DNA of 64,000 nt from Fervidibacter canadensis (GTDB lineage Bacteria > Armatimonadota > Fervidibacteria > Fervidibacterales > Fervidibacteraceae), in assembly GCA_041446545.1 (NCBI GenBank), contig JBGOEJ010000007.1, positions 62,001 to 126,000 of the forward strand, given 5' to 3'. The notes beneath the pieces are model-generated. The model ran no database searches. It had not been told where the DNA came from and saw only the letters and a list, made by a program, of their open reading frames with translations. This document shows, in pieces, positions 7,739 through 16,168 of the stretch (the stretch's first letter is position 1; every line of letters starts with the position of its first letter). A program made the position numbers and the translations under genes.

Positions 7739-8470
7739 TCACTCCCGCCCCCAAGGGCTCCACTGAGCGAGCCCGATGCCCAACCAGCGGCGAGTTTGAC
7801 GCCACCAGTGGAAGACTTGATGAAAGGGCGGGTAATGACGAAGGAAGGCAAAAGGTTGCCAAAAAACCTTCCGCTGGAGGTCGGCTTCCACACTGAACCA
7901 AGACAATGCTCGCCCGATGGCAAGGGTGGCGTAAAGCCCCCAAAACAAACTCCACAAACCATAACCTTGCAAAGCCCAGCAGATCAGTAGGGCTAACAAG
8001 CCAACGAAACTACCAACAAGGGCAGCAAAGTGGGGTTGGTCGCCGTTGAGGAGGATAGCAGGATGGTTTTGACCGGTAGCGTCTGTCAAGGCTTGGGTCG
8101 GCAAGTGACGGACGCGCATCGGCTCACCACTCAGGTGCAACAATGCCGCTGTCAATCCTCCCAACAATCCGCCGACGAAGGTCGTGAGGGGTTCTTGAAT
8201 GAGGAGGTTGACGGCATAAACGGATGCCCCCAAGCCCAAAAGCAAATCCAAAACCGCTACCCTCCAAAGCATCTCCGCCGCCAGCAACACGATGGCTGCC
8301 AACACTGCCAGCGTTAAAGCAATGGGCAACACAAGCGCCAGCACCAATCCACCAATGGTCAAAAGACCCAACAGCACGACGACAGCCACCATGACCGCAG
8401 CAGCCGGCAGAAGGTAATCACCAGCGAACTCCCTGACGCTTTTCCCGACATCGCGGCGCGGCGATGCCAT
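7739..8470 (-). CDS. Hypothetical multi-pass membrane protein
   Basis: This 243-residue protein is not recognised as a named family. A long hydrophobic N-terminal stretch (LPAAAVMVAVVVLLGLL onward, roughly residues 22-75) is enough for two or three helices. Further hydrophobic segments follow around GLGASVYAVNLL, FVGGLLGGLTAALLHL and AALVGSFVGLLALLICWAL, giving about six membrane spans. The C-terminal 50 residues are soluble and rich in Trp, Arg and His. The ORF is open to 8554, but GGAGGTGGGACGA directly before the ATG at 8470 fixes the start. It ends 6 bp upstream of the MoaD-MoaE gene on the same strand, so the two are probably cotranscribed; no functional link to molybdopterin synthesis is evident. 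Confidence 0.6.
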   Translation of the reverse strand: MASPRRDVGKSVREFAGDYLLPAAAVMVAVVVLLGLLTIGGLVLALVLPIALTLAVLAAIVLLAAEMLWRVAVLDLLLGLGASVYAVNLLIQEPLTTFVGGLLGGLTAALLHLSGEPMRVRHLPTQALTDATGQNHPAILLNGDQPHFAALVGSFVGLLALLICWALQGYGLWSLFWGLYATLAIGRALSWFSVEADLQRKVFWQPFAFLRHYPPFHQVFHWWRQTRRWLGIGLAQWSPWGRE

Positions 8471-8629
8471 TCGTCCCACCTCCAAGGCAGCAAGGGTTGC
8501 AGAGTCTATAGCGCCATCGGCGGCGTGGGAACGGGTTTTGCCTCTCGCTCCCATCCTTGCCGCTTTATTCTTTGTGCTCCCTTGATTATGCCGCAGGGCA
8601 AATCATCTCATCCTATGGAGGGCATGGCT

Positions 8630-8857
8630 GAGGATGTTCGGAAACTCGTGGGAGAGGTCTTGTTAGCGTCGTGGCTGATAGTCGCTTGAGCAAGGGAGAG
8701 CGACCTGATGCCCCCTTCGCCTTCGCTGCTCCGCTGAAAAGCCGACGCTCTATCCAACCTTATCCTCCGCAACGAACTTAGCCGCAAAAACTATCAGCCA
8801 CGAAAAAGTTCTTGTCGTGCCGACGGATCGTTTGAGGCGTGACTTTCTGAACATCCT
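8630..8857. mobile_element. MITE-like element with 15-bp terminal inverted repeats
   Basis: The left end GAGGATGTTCGGAAA is complementary to the right end TTTCTGAACATCCTC at 14 of 15 positions. These termini resemble those of MITE copies A-C (GAGGGTGTTCGGAAA), but the interior differs. Inside, 8671-8685 and 8791-8803 form an outer palindrome around GTGGCTGATAG / CTATCAGCCAC. The segment 8706-8760 recurs, reverse-complemented and diverged, at 58298-58353. Confidence 0.55.
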
Positions 8858-8902
8858 CGGCAAGGCTTGACACCGTGCTGACCGACGAAAAATTAGCACC
8901 TT

Positions 8903-8926
8903 GTCGGAGCGGCTATCAGCCGTGAC
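8903..8926. repeat. REP-like palindrome
   Basis: GTCGGAGCGGCTATCAGCCG is a short imperfect palindrome (CGGCT-A-TCAGCCG core). Near-copies occur at 24048-24067, 30642-30665, 44501-44520, 49559-49581 and 58356-58373, mostly intergenic and in both orientations; a related one lies at about 40655-40690. Confidence 0.6.
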
Positions 8927-8983
8927 AGGCGACTCTCGGAGACGGCAGTGGGGTCAACATGCGCTGACCGTTCCTTCTCGCCG

Positions 8984-11245
8984 TTAACCGCCATTTTCAG
9001 GCATTTCTTCTCCTTCGGGGGCATCCACTAATGGCAGCAAAACTTTCCGAGGTTTGTTGCCCTCAGCAGGTCCGACGATGCCTGCTTTCTCCAACTGGTC
9101 AATCAACTTGCCCGCACGGGGGTAGCCGATTTCCAATTCCCTTTGCAGCAGCGACGCTGAAGCGTAACCTTTCCGCCGCACGATTTCCACCGCCCGCTCA
9201 AAAAGCGGGTCTTTCCTGTCCAGCCGCACGCCTAAAAACTGGACTTCTTCGTCCTCGTCGCTGTAGACATCAAACAGGTATTCGTCGGGTTCACCATATT
9301 CGTTGATGAGCACTTCCACGACCCGATGGACTTCCTGCTCGCTGACGAAAGCGCCTTGGATGCGGATGGGTTTGGGCGCATCAATGGGCTGAAAGAGCAT
9401 GTCACCTCGTCCGATCAGTCGCTCCGCTCCGTTGCAGTCCAAAATCACCCGGCTGTCCGTTTGAGAGGCGACGGCGAAGGCGATGCGGGATGGGATGTTG
9501 GCTTTGATCAGTCCCGTGATGACATTGACCGACGGTCGCTGTGTGGCGACGACGAGGTGAATGCCCGTCGCCCGCGCTAACTGAGCGATGCGGCAAATCA
9601 ACTTCTCAAACTCGCTTCCTCCCTGCATCATCAAATCCGCCAATTCGTCAATGACGATGACGATGTGGGGCAAGGGGTCAGCGCTCTCGTCACTTTTGAC
9701 GGCTTCGTTGTAACTGTCAATGTTGCGGACGCCTCGTTCGGCGAAGAGCCGATAGCGTCGCTCCATTTCTCGGATAGCGCCTTTGAGGGCTCTGGCGGCG
9801 CCCTTAGCGTCCACGACGACGGGGTGAGCCAAATGGGGCACTCCGTTGAAAAGGGTCAACTCCACCCGCTTGGGGTCAATGAGGGACAACTTCACCTCGT
9901 CAGGGTGCGCCCGTGAAAGGATGCTGACGATGAGGGAGTTTAGGCAAACACTTTTGCCGCTGTTGGTCGCCCCACCGATGAGCAGGTGAGGCATTTTGCT
10001 CAAGTCCGCCAAGCGAGGCGAACCAGCGATGTCTTTGCCCAGGGCAAAGGTCAATTTGGATGGCGCTGTCTTGAAAGCGTCCAGTTCCAGCAACTCCCGC
10101 AACCGAACGAGGGCGATGCGTTTGTTGGGGACTTCAATGCCGATGACACTTTTGCCTGGAACAGGCGCTTCCACGCGGACATCAATGGCAGCCAGCGCCA
10201 GTGCCAAATCGTCCGCTAAGTTCTCTATCCGCTTCACCCGAATGCCCGGCGCAGGTTGCACCTCATAGCGGGTGATGACAGGACCGCGCTTGACATTGAC
10301 GACCTTTGCCTCTATCTTGAAACTCGCCAAAGTCTCTTCCACCAAGCGAATGCCTTCTTCCTCGCTCGCCGTCGTTTCGGGGTTATCTTCGGGGCGGGGC
10401 GGTTCTAAAACAGCGATGACTTTTTCGTAGTGCTCGGGCAAAAAGGGCAATTCTTTCCGACGACCTCGTTTGCTCGTCGTGCCCGTCACCAGAGTCTCCA
10501 TCGGGAAGGGAAAGTCAAGGTCATCGCTCCCTGCTGCCTTTGCGGGAGAGGCGGGCTTAGCGACTTCCGCCGTTGAGGACTCATCTGCCAACGGTGCGGG
10601 TGGTTGCGCTTCCGATGAGGAGGTTAGGGTGGGCTTGACACTTTTGGGGCGTCCTTTTAGGGATGCCTTCGCCTTCTGACGGGATTGCCATCCCTGCCAA
10701 ATTTGCCGACCTTTGCCGATGACGGCACTGATAACTTCGCTCAGTGTCCGACCCGTCGCCATCAAACAACCGACCAGCGTCAACGCCGTTAGGACGATCA
10801 CTGCTCCTGCATCGCCGAAGGCTTTGCGCAACAGAAAGGCGGTTACCGCTCCAAGCCATCCACCGTGAGTAGGGAGAGTTTTTGGCAGCCATTCCGAACC
10901 GCTGGGGACAGTCAAATGAACCGCTGTCACCAGCACCCAAAGCAATGCCCCACCGCCGAGGGCTAAGGAAGGTAAAGGCAACCGCTGTTTTTGGACGATT
11001 AACGCCAAACCTAAAAAAGCCGTCAGCACCGCCAGCGCCCGCGCTCCTAAACCCAACAGCATCGTCAACATGCCGACAAGATGGGAAAGCACGATGCCGC
11101 TGGCTTTTCCCGACAAGCCGACGAATAACAAACCGCCGACGGCTAACAAAGCGATGCCCGCAACTTCGTAGCCTAACTCGGAAAGCACAAGGCGGTCTGT
11201 CTTTGCGGTTCGGTGTTCTTCCTTTCGTCTCATTGCCCGTCGCAT
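8984..11245 (-). CDS. ftsK: DNA translocase FtsK/SpoIIIE
   Basis: This 753-residue protein has an N-terminal membrane domain with about four hydrophobic helices (VAGIALLAVGGLLFVGL to about residue 175), a charged, proline-rich linker, then the motor. The alpha/beta parts include PGKSVIGIEVPN; the Walker A motif is GGATNSGKSVCLNS (about residues 425-438); the Walker B region is IVIVIDELADLM; ATQRPSVNVITGLIKANIP follows. The C-terminal gamma winged helix (KGYASASLLQRELEIGYPRA) would read DNA polarity sequences. FtsK moves chromosome dimers at the division septum toward resolution. An ATG at 11245 follows GTCGGAGGCAGC. The gene appears monocistronic. Confidence 0.95.
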   Translation of the reverse strand: MRRAMRRKEEHRTAKTDRLVLSELGYEVAGIALLAVGGLLFVGLSGKASGIVLSHLVGMLTMLLGLGARALAVLTAFLGLALIVQKQRLPLPSLALGGGALLWVLVTAVHLTVPSGSEWLPKTLPTHGGWLGAVTAFLLRKAFGDAGAVIVLTALTLVGCLMATGRTLSEVISAVIGKGRQIWQGWQSRQKAKASLKGRPKSVKPTLTSSSEAQPPAPLADESSTAEVAKPASPAKAAGSDDLDFPFPMETLVTGTTSKRGRRKELPFLPEHYEKVIAVLEPPRPEDNPETTASEEEGIRLVEETLASFKIEAKVVNVKRGPVITRYEVQPAPGIRVKRIENLADDLALALAAIDVRVEAPVPGKSVIGIEVPNKRIALVRLRELLELDAFKTAPSKLTFALGKDIAGSPRLADLSKMPHLLIGGATNSGKSVCLNSLIVSILSRAHPDEVKLSLIDPKRVELTLFNGVPHLAHPVVVDAKGAARALKGAIREMERRYRLFAERGVRNIDSYNEAVKSDESADPLPHIVIVIDELADLMMQGGSEFEKLICRIAQLARATGIHLVVATQRPSVNVITGLIKANIPSRIAFAVASQTDSRVILDCNGAERLIGRGDMLFQPIDAPKPIRIQGAFVSEQEVHRVVEVLINEYGEPDEYLFDVYSDEDEEVQFLGVRLDRKDPLFERAVEIVRRKGYASASLLQRELEIGYPRAGKLIDQLEKAGIVGPAEGNKPRKVLLPLVDAPEGEEMPENGG

Positions 11246-11323
11246 GCTCTGCTGCCTCCGACGGCGGTCACCCCCTCCATCCCTGAGCCATCCATTAGCA
11301 TAACGCCTCAGGAACGAAGGCGG

Positions 11324-12310
11324 CTATCGCCTTAATCTCACCCGCACCGTGAAGGCTCGGCGAGGATTGTCCACCAAAAGCCGATGCAAGGTCCCTTCGT
11401 CCATGCCTGCCGATTTCAAAGCAGGCAGCAGTTCATCAGCAAGGGTGGTATAAGGGCGAATCTTCGCCTTGCCTCCCTCGGGTTCGCCGACCCAATACCA
11501 GCCTGCGTCGTGGGAGAGCAATAGCCGATCGGCAAAGCCGAGCCGCACCATGTGGGTGATGAGCCGAACATGCTCGCTGATGGGTTTGGCGCCGATAGCG
11601 TCGTATTCCACCCAAGCCCCTTCCTCTGCCAATCGCTCGTGCACCGCCACATCGGGGATGCTGTCGGCGTGGACGATGATGAGCGCCGATGGGTCTACGC
11701 CCTCTCCTTTGACGACTTCCAAAACGCCTAACGCCGCTTGCGCTTCGCCTGTGTGGCAAGCAATTGTCAAGCCCGTTTGCCGATGAGTTCTTGCCGCTGC
11801 TTGCACCAACTTGCGGTCTATGTCGCTGAGCGGACCAGGGTCAACGCCGATTTTGATGAAGCCCGGCTTGATACCCGTGCCGTCAATGCCGTTTCGCCAT
11901 TCAGAAACCCATCGTGCCGCCAACTGGTCGGCTGTTTCGGTGAAAGCGTGGGGCGGAAGGAACTTGTCGTTGGCGGCGCCGTAGTAGCCTGTGTTGGTCA
12001 GGATGTGCAGACCTGTCAACTCCGACAATCGCCGCAAAACTTGTGGGTCGCGCCCGATGTAGGAAGGCGTCGCATCCACGAAACCTGCAAAGCCTCGTTC
12101 CCGCACTGCTTTCAAGTAAGGCAACATCGTGGCGATGACTTGTTCAGGGTCGTAGCGATGCCGACCTGTCTTTTCGGCACCGATAAAGTCGCACATGATG
12201 TGCTCATGCGCCAACACCTTTCCGAAGGCTTCAGGCGCAATCGGTCCGCAAACCGTCATAACGCAAGGGCTTTGTGGTTCGCTCAGCGCCATCAAGAGCA
12301 TCCACATCAT
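11324..12310 (-). CDS. Phosphotriesterase-family metal-dependent hydrolase
   Basis: This 328-residue protein has the amidohydrolase/PTE metal-ligand pattern in order: HEH in VLAHEHIMCD, the lysine that is carbamylated in the family (GFIKIGVD), histidines in TIACHTGE and IIVHADS, and the final aspartate in LLLSHDAGW. The family includes lactonases and phosphotriesterase-homology proteins; the true substrate is unknown. The start is the ATG at 12310 after GAGGTGAGCGAA, not the longer frame to 12352, whose upstream codons overlap the intergenic region. The MMWMLLMAL N-terminus is hydrophobic but lacks a clear signal peptide. It is divergent from the AIR-synthase-like gene across 82 bp. Confidence 0.85.
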   Translation of the reverse strand: MMWMLLMALSEPQSPCVMTVCGPIAPEAFGKVLAHEHIMCDFIGAEKTGRHRYDPEQVIATMLPYLKAVRERGFAGFVDATPSYIGRDPQVLRRLSELTGLHILTNTGYYGAANDKFLPPHAFTETADQLAARWVSEWRNGIDGTGIKPGFIKIGVDPGPLSDIDRKLVQAAARTHRQTGLTIACHTGEAQAALGVLEVVKGEGVDPSALIIVHADSIPDVAVHERLAEEGAWVEYDAIGAKPISEHVRLITHMVRLGFADRLLLSHDAGWYWVGEPEGGKAKIRPYTTLADELLPALKSAGMDEGTLHRLLVDNPRRAFTVRVRLRR

Positions 12311-12396
12311 TTCGCTCACCTCGCCAACATTATGCTGGCGCTGCCGACCCAATTTTAGGGAACGCCTTAAACAGTTTGGAGGGGTGAGCGAAATGA
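12308..12396. repeat. 14-bp inverted repeat at two divergent starts
   Basis: TCATTTCGCTCACC (12308-12321) is the exact complement of GGTGAGCGAAATGA (12383-12396). Each arm contains the ribosome binding site and start codon of one divergent gene. The 61 bases between them must hold both promoters. It may be a shared translation-initiation context or an operator pair. Confidence 0.6.
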
Positions 12397-13412
12397 GCCG
12401 TTACGATTTTTCGCCAGGGAAACTGGAGGCAAAGTTGCTGAAGGAGTTGTTGCCGACATTGCCCTTAGATGACCGAACGGTCGTCGGTCCCCGCATCGGC
12501 GAAGATGCAGCCGTCGTGGACATGGGTGACCGCTACCTTGTAGCGGCGACTGATCCCATCACTTTCGCCACCGATTTAATCGGCTGGTATGCCGTGCAAG
12601 TGAATGCCAACGATGTGGCGACGATGGGAGCGGTGCCGAAGTGGTTTTTGGCGACGATTTTGCTGCCTGAAGGGAGAACCGACGAACAATTGGTGCGGGG
12701 CATCTTTGCGCAAATGTCCGACGCTTGCCGACGCCTTTCCGTTGCCTTCATCGGCGGTCACACGGAAAGCACACCAGGGCTTTCCCGCCCTATCGTCGTC
12801 GGGACGATGTTGGGCGAAGTTACCAAAGACCGATTGGTCACCAGCGAGGGAGCGCAAGTCGGTGACTTGGTGCTCATCACGAAAGGTGTGCCCTTGGAAG
12901 GGTGTGCCATCATCGCCCGCGAAAAAGCCGACCAGTTGCGCCACTTCGGCATCGCTGAAAGCATCCTCGTCAAAGCCCAAGGCTTCCTCTTTGAACCGGG
13001 CATCAGCGTCGTTCGGGATGCCCTCATCGCTTGCCAAACCGCACCCATTCATGCCATGCATGACCTGACAGAAGGCGGTTTGGCGACAGGCTTGTGGGAA
13101 TTGGCGGAAGCATCGGGAGTTGTCTTGGAAGTTTGGGAAGAAGCCTTGCCTATCTTGCCCGAAGCGGAGCAACTTTGCGGGGCGTTTGGTCTGAACCCGT
13201 TGGGCGTGATTGCGTCGGGGTCATTGCTCCTTTGCGTCTCCGAAGGCGATGGGGAGAAAGTGATGCAAGCCTTGCAAGATGCGGGCATCCCTGTCTATGC
13301 CATCGGAAAAGTCGTGGCACGAAACGGAGCAAAAGTGCTCCTTCGTCGGCGAGATGGCGATACTGTGCCGATGCCACTTTTTGTCAAGGACGAACTCACC
13401 CGCCTACCGTAG
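12393..13412 (+). CDS. AIR synthase-related protein (HypE/ThiL-like superfamily)
   Basis: This 339-residue protein has the PurM/ThiL/HypE/SelD fold markers. The N-terminal half contains IGEDAAVVDMGDRYLVAATDPIT and NANDVATMGAVPKWF (metal/ATP binding). The second half has the LVITKGVPLEG-type strand (seen here as LVLITKGVPLEG), the MHDLTEGGLATGLWELAEAS motif and a final IASGSLLLCV. It most resembles the HypE-like hydrogenase-maturation-factor branch, but no hyp genes are near and the C-terminal PxxC tail that defines HypE is missing, so only superfamily membership is claimed. A GGAGGGGTGAGCGAA precedes the ATG at 12393; the frame is open from 12195 but upstream codons overlap the divergent gene. 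Confidence 0.8.
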   Translation: MSRYDFSPGKLEAKLLKELLPTLPLDDRTVVGPRIGEDAAVVDMGDRYLVAATDPITFATDLIGWYAVQVNANDVATMGAVPKWFLATILLPEGRTDEQLVRGIFAQMSDACRRLSVAFIGGHTESTPGLSRPIVVGTMLGEVTKDRLVTSEGAQVGDLVLITKGVPLEGCAIIAREKADQLRHFGIAESILVKAQGFLFEPGISVVRDALIACQTAPIHAMHDLTEGGLATGLWELAEASGVVLEVWEEALPILPEAEQLCGAFGLNPLGVIASGSLLLCVSEGDGEKVMQALQDAGIPVYAIGKVVARNGAKVLLRRRDGDTVPMPLFVKDELTRLP

Positions 13413-13419
13413 CGGGTGA
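13396..13419. terminator. Hairpin between convergent genes
   Basis: TCACCCGC (13396-13403) pairs with GCGGGTGA (13412-13419) around an 8-base loop, overlapping the end of the AIR-synthase-like gene and 1 bp short of the nadC stop. It is followed by TTTA only, so the terminator is plausible but weak. Confidence 0.45.
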
Positions 13420-13420
13420 T

Positions 13421-14287
13421 TTAGAAAACCTGCGTGATTTCCATGCTGATGTCCAAAGCGGGGGCAGAATGGGTGAGGGCACCGACAGAAATGATGTCCA
13501 CGCCCATTTGGGCGATGGCTTCCACGCTTTCCAGCGTGACGCCGCCAGAGACCTCCAAAATGGGACGGGGCTGTCCCATCTGCTCGCTCCAAGCCCGCAC
13601 GAGGTCTACGGCTTCTTGAAGTTCCTCAAGGCGAAAGTTGTCCAGCAAAAGAGCGTCTACGCCACACTCCAAGGCTTCCCGAACTTGCTCCAGATTTTGC
13701 ACCTCCACCTCAACGCGAAGCAAATGATGAGCGTTTTGCCGCACCCGACGCACCGCTTCCGTCAAATTCCCTGCGGCTCGGATGTGATTGTCCTTGATGA
13801 GCACACCGTCGGAAAGGCTGAAGCGATGATTGATGCCACCGCCGCAGCGGACGGCGTATTTTTCCAGCCACCGCAAAGTCGGCGTCGTCTTGCGGGTGTC
13901 GGCGATGCGGACACCGTAAGGGGCTGCCTTTTCCACGAATTGGCGGGTGAGCGTGGCGATGCCCGAAAGGCGCTGGAGGAAGTTCAGTGCCACCCGCTCA
14001 CCCGTCAAGAGGGCTTGCAATTTGCCTTCCACCTCGGCGATGACTGACCCTGCCACTACTACATCGCCGTCGTTGCAACGCGGGTGAAACTGCACCGTTT
14101 CGTCCAGCAAAGCGAAGGTTTGTTGGGCGATGGACAACCCACAAATCACGCCAGAACTTTTAGCGACAAAGATACCGACACCACGAACCGTTGGGGGCAC
14201 GATGGCTTGCGTCGTCATATCGCCGAAGGGCGCATCTTCCTGCAAAGCCTGCCGCACGAGCCCTTCTAAACCGATTTGCTGCAGCAT
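13421..14287 (-). CDS. nadC: Nicotinate-nucleotide pyrophosphorylase (carboxylating)
   Basis: This 288-residue protein matches QPRTase across its length: EDAPFGDMTT at the N-terminus, LTGERVALNFLQRLSGIAT, the substrate-binding ADTRKTTPTLRWLEKYAVRCGGG, HRFSLSDGVLIKDNH, VEVEVQNLEQ, DALLLDNF and the C-terminal LEVSGGV and ISVGALTHSAPALDISM. It makes nicotinate mononucleotide from quinolinate and PRPP in de novo NAD synthesis. The ATG at 14287 follows GGGAGGCGGGCGACG. nadA and nadB are not next to it. It is convergent with the AIR-synthase-like gene. Confidence 0.96.
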   Translation of the reverse strand: MLQQIGLEGLVRQALQEDAPFGDMTTQAIVPPTVRGVGIFVAKSSGVICGLSIAQQTFALLDETVQFHPRCNDGDVVVAGSVIAEVEGKLQALLTGERVALNFLQRLSGIATLTRQFVEKAAPYGVRIADTRKTTPTLRWLEKYAVRCGGGINHRFSLSDGVLIKDNHIRAAGNLTEAVRRVRQNAHHLLRVEVEVQNLEQVREALECGVDALLLDNFRLEELQEAVDLVRAWSEQMGQPRPILEVSGGVTLESVEAIAQMGVDIISVGALTHSAPALDISMEITQVF

Positions 14288-14328
14288 CGTCGCCCGCCTC
14301 CCTTCAAAGCGTCTTTTCGGTAGCAATT

Positions 14329-14359
14329 TTGCGTGGGCAGCAAAGGGGAGCGCTACAAT
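14329..14359 (+). promoter_or_regulatory. Possible promoter of the permease gene
   Basis: TTGCGT (14329-14334) and TACAAT (14354-14359) are spaced by 19 bp, about 30 bp before the permease start. The -10 is good, the -35 and spacing only fair. Confidence 0.4.
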
Positions 14360-14391
14360 GCAACGCCGATGAGCCCAAAGGGGGCGAAAGG

Positions 14392-15327
14392 ATGCGGTGG
14401 CGGCAATTTTGGCAAGCGGAATGGGTAGCGCCGCTTTTGGCGCTTTTGCTCTTAAGCGGAACGCTGGCGATTTATGTCCCAGCCTTCCGCACCGTAGAAA
14501 ACTTCCGCAATATCGGGTTTCAAACTGCCGTCATCGTGTTGCTGGCAGTGGGGCAAACCCTTGTCATCATCGCTGGCGGCATTGACTTATCTGTCGGCTC
14601 AGTGTTGGCGTTGGTGGGTGTCGTCACTGCCTTGATGCTGCAGCGCAACACCCATGTCTTTGGGGCAGTTTTTGTGGGACTTTGCATAAGCCTTCTCTGT
14701 GGGGCGCTTAACGGTTGGCTGGTGACGAAAGGGCGCATCCCTCCCTTTATCGCCACCTTGGGCATGATGGGCGTCGCACGGGGTTTGGCATTAGTCCTCA
14801 GCAAAGCCCAGAACATCTTCATCCCTGAAGACAGCCCGTTTTTAGAGTTGGGGACGGGGCATTTGCTTGGCATCCCGTTGCCTTTTCTGATTGCGGCGAC
14901 TGTCGCAGGGTTGACCGAATGGTTGCTGGCGTTCACCCGCTTGGGGCGATACATTTACGCTGTCGGCGGCAATCGGGAAGCGGCGCGCCTTTCGGGCGTT
15001 CCCGTCCATCGGATTTTATGGCTGGTGTTCGTTTTGTGTGGGCTAACGGCAGGCGTTGGTGGCGTCGTGGAGACAGCGCGGCTATCCATCGGGCAACCGA
15101 CAGGCGGTCAACTTTATGAGTTACATGCCATCGCCGCCGCTGTCATCGGTGGTGCCAGTTTGGCAGGAGGGCGCGGGAGTGTGTTAGGCACAGTCTTGGG
15201 GGCATTGCTGATGGCAGTCATCCGCAATGGCTGCGATTTGCTCAACATCCCCTACGAATGGCAGCAAGTCATTTTGGGCATTTTGGTCGTGGGAGCGGTG
15301 TTGCTGGACCAGTGGCGGCGGCGATAA
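14392..15327 (+). CDS. RbsC-type sugar ABC transporter permease
   Basis: This 311-residue integral membrane protein is of the BPD_transp_2 (RbsC/XylH) family. It shows LAVGQTLVIIAGGIDLSVGSVLAL, FIATLGMMGVARGLALVL, YAVGGNREAARLSGV (the coupling-helix signature of this branch) and the terminal IAAAVIGGASLAGGRGSVLGTVLGALLM. About eight to ten helices can be counted. The ATG at 14392 follows AAAGGGGGCGAAAGG. Ribose-type importers need a ribose-binding protein and an ATPase; neither is adjacent (nadC on one side, tRNAs on the other), so this is an orphan permease whose partners lie elsewhere. Confidence 0.92.
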   Translation: MRWRQFWQAEWVAPLLALLLLSGTLAIYVPAFRTVENFRNIGFQTAVIVLLAVGQTLVIIAGGIDLSVGSVLALVGVVTALMLQRNTHVFGAVFVGLCISLLCGALNGWLVTKGRIPPFIATLGMMGVARGLALVLSKAQNIFIPEDSPFLELGTGHLLGIPLPFLIAATVAGLTEWLLAFTRLGRYIYAVGGNREAARLSGVPVHRILWLVFVLCGLTAGVGGVVETARLSIGQPTGGQLYELHAIAAAVIGGASLAGGRGSVLGTVLGALLMAVIRNGCDLLNIPYEWQQVILGILVVGAVLLDQWRRR

Positions 15328-15371
15328 CTTTATTGACGGAGAGAGCGAAACGCCTTAAACTTATGCCGTGC

Positions 15372-15449
15372 GGGCCCGTGGTGCAGCCTGGTTAGCACAC
15401 CGGCCTGTCAAGCCGGAGGTCGCGGGTTCAAGTCCCGTCGGGCCCGCCA
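15372..15449 (+). tRNA. tRNA-Asp (anticodon GTC)
   Basis: The acceptor stem GGGCCCG pairs with CGGGCCC, followed by G and an encoded CCA. The D stem is GTGC/GCAC, the anticodon stem CCGGC/GCCGG with loop CTGTCAA, and the T arm is GCGGG-TTCAAGT-CCCGT. It is the first of two tRNAs and is 6 bp from tRNA-Phe. Confidence 0.97.
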
Positions 15450-15455
15450 TCCCTC

Positions 15456-15530
15456 GCCAGGGTAGCTCAGTGGTAGAGCACCGGACTGAAAATCCGGGTG
15501 TCCGCGGTTCGACTCCGCGCCCTGGCACCA
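15456..15530 (+). tRNA. tRNA-Phe (anticodon GAA)
   Basis: The acceptor GCCAGGG pairs with CCCTGGC, then A and encoded CCA. The D arm is GCTC-AGTGGTA-GAGC, the anticodon stem CCGGA/TCCGG with loop CTGAAAA, and the T arm CGCGG-TTCGACT-CCGCG. It is probably cotranscribed with tRNA-Asp. Confidence 0.97.
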
Positions 15531-15765
15531 AAAGGTCGCAGGGTTTGTTCCCTCCTACCCCAATTGCTGTTCCCTCGCCAATTTTTGTCGCTTTTCAGCC
15601 CCTGCTGGAGCCTTCCGAAGCATCGGCAACTTTGTCGCCTTTGCGGCAGGAAAATTTGAGGGTTGGCAATGCGATGGCGGGCACAACCGAGCCGACCTGA
15701 CCGATTGACTGGCAGGTGCTTTCTCCCTTGCGCCACATTTATTGGCGGCAAAGGAGGGGAAGAAG

Positions 15766-16167
15766 TTGGCGGAACTGCGTTTCCCTGACGAACTGCGCTA
15801 CTCACCGACCCACGAATGGGTTCGGGTGGAAGGCGACCGAGCCATCATCGGCATCACCGATTACGCCCAAAGCGAACTGGGTGACATCACCTACTTGGAG
15901 TTGCCCAAAGTCGGCGACCCCGTGGAAGCAGGGCAACCCTTCGGCATCGTTGAGTCGGTCAAGGCAGACGAAGAGTTGTTCGCCCCTGTCTCAGGCACTG
16001 TCGTGGCAGTCAATCAAAATGCCGTTGACCATCCCGAAATCGTCAACGAAGACCCCTACGGCGACGGTTGGCTTATCGCCGTGACGATGAGCAATCCTGA
16101 AGAGTTGAAGGGTTTGATGACCGCCGAGCAGTATCGGCAAATGCTGGAGCGGGAAGGAGCGATTTGA
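15766..16167 (+). CDS. gcvH: Glycine cleavage system H protein
   Basis: This 133-residue lipoyl carrier matches GcvH: LRYSPTHEWVRVEGDRAIIGIT at the N-terminus, LGDITYLELPKVGD, then the lipoylation site in GIVESVKADEELFAPVSG, and YGDGWLIAV at the end. The lipoyl arm shuttles the aminomethyl group between the P and T proteins of glycine cleavage. TTG at 15766 is chosen over TTG at 15742 because AAGGAGGGG sits 6 bp before it and the resulting length is normal. The stop is one base from the gcvPA start, so the two are translationally coupled. Confidence 0.95.
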   Translation: MAELRFPDELRYSPTHEWVRVEGDRAIIGITDYAQSELGDITYLELPKVGDPVEAGQPFGIVESVKADEELFAPVSGTVVAVNQNAVDHPEIVNEDPYGDGWLIAVTMSNPEELKGLMTAEQYRQMLEREGAI

Positions 16168-16168
16168 G

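Larger units (their letters stand above)
8471..8983. other. 513-bp intergenic region made mostly of repeats
   Basis: I see no credible gene here. It contains the inverted-repeat-bounded element at 8630-8857 and a REP-like palindrome at 8903-8926. The part next to 8470 must hold the promoter of the membrane protein/MoaD-MoaE transcript, but I could not pick out a clear -10/-35 pair. Confidence 0.6.

Noticed and set aside
13094..14047. 317-codon plus-strand ORF
   Set aside because: It overlaps the AIR-synthase-like and nadC genes in the wrong frame; nadC motifs are unmistakable.
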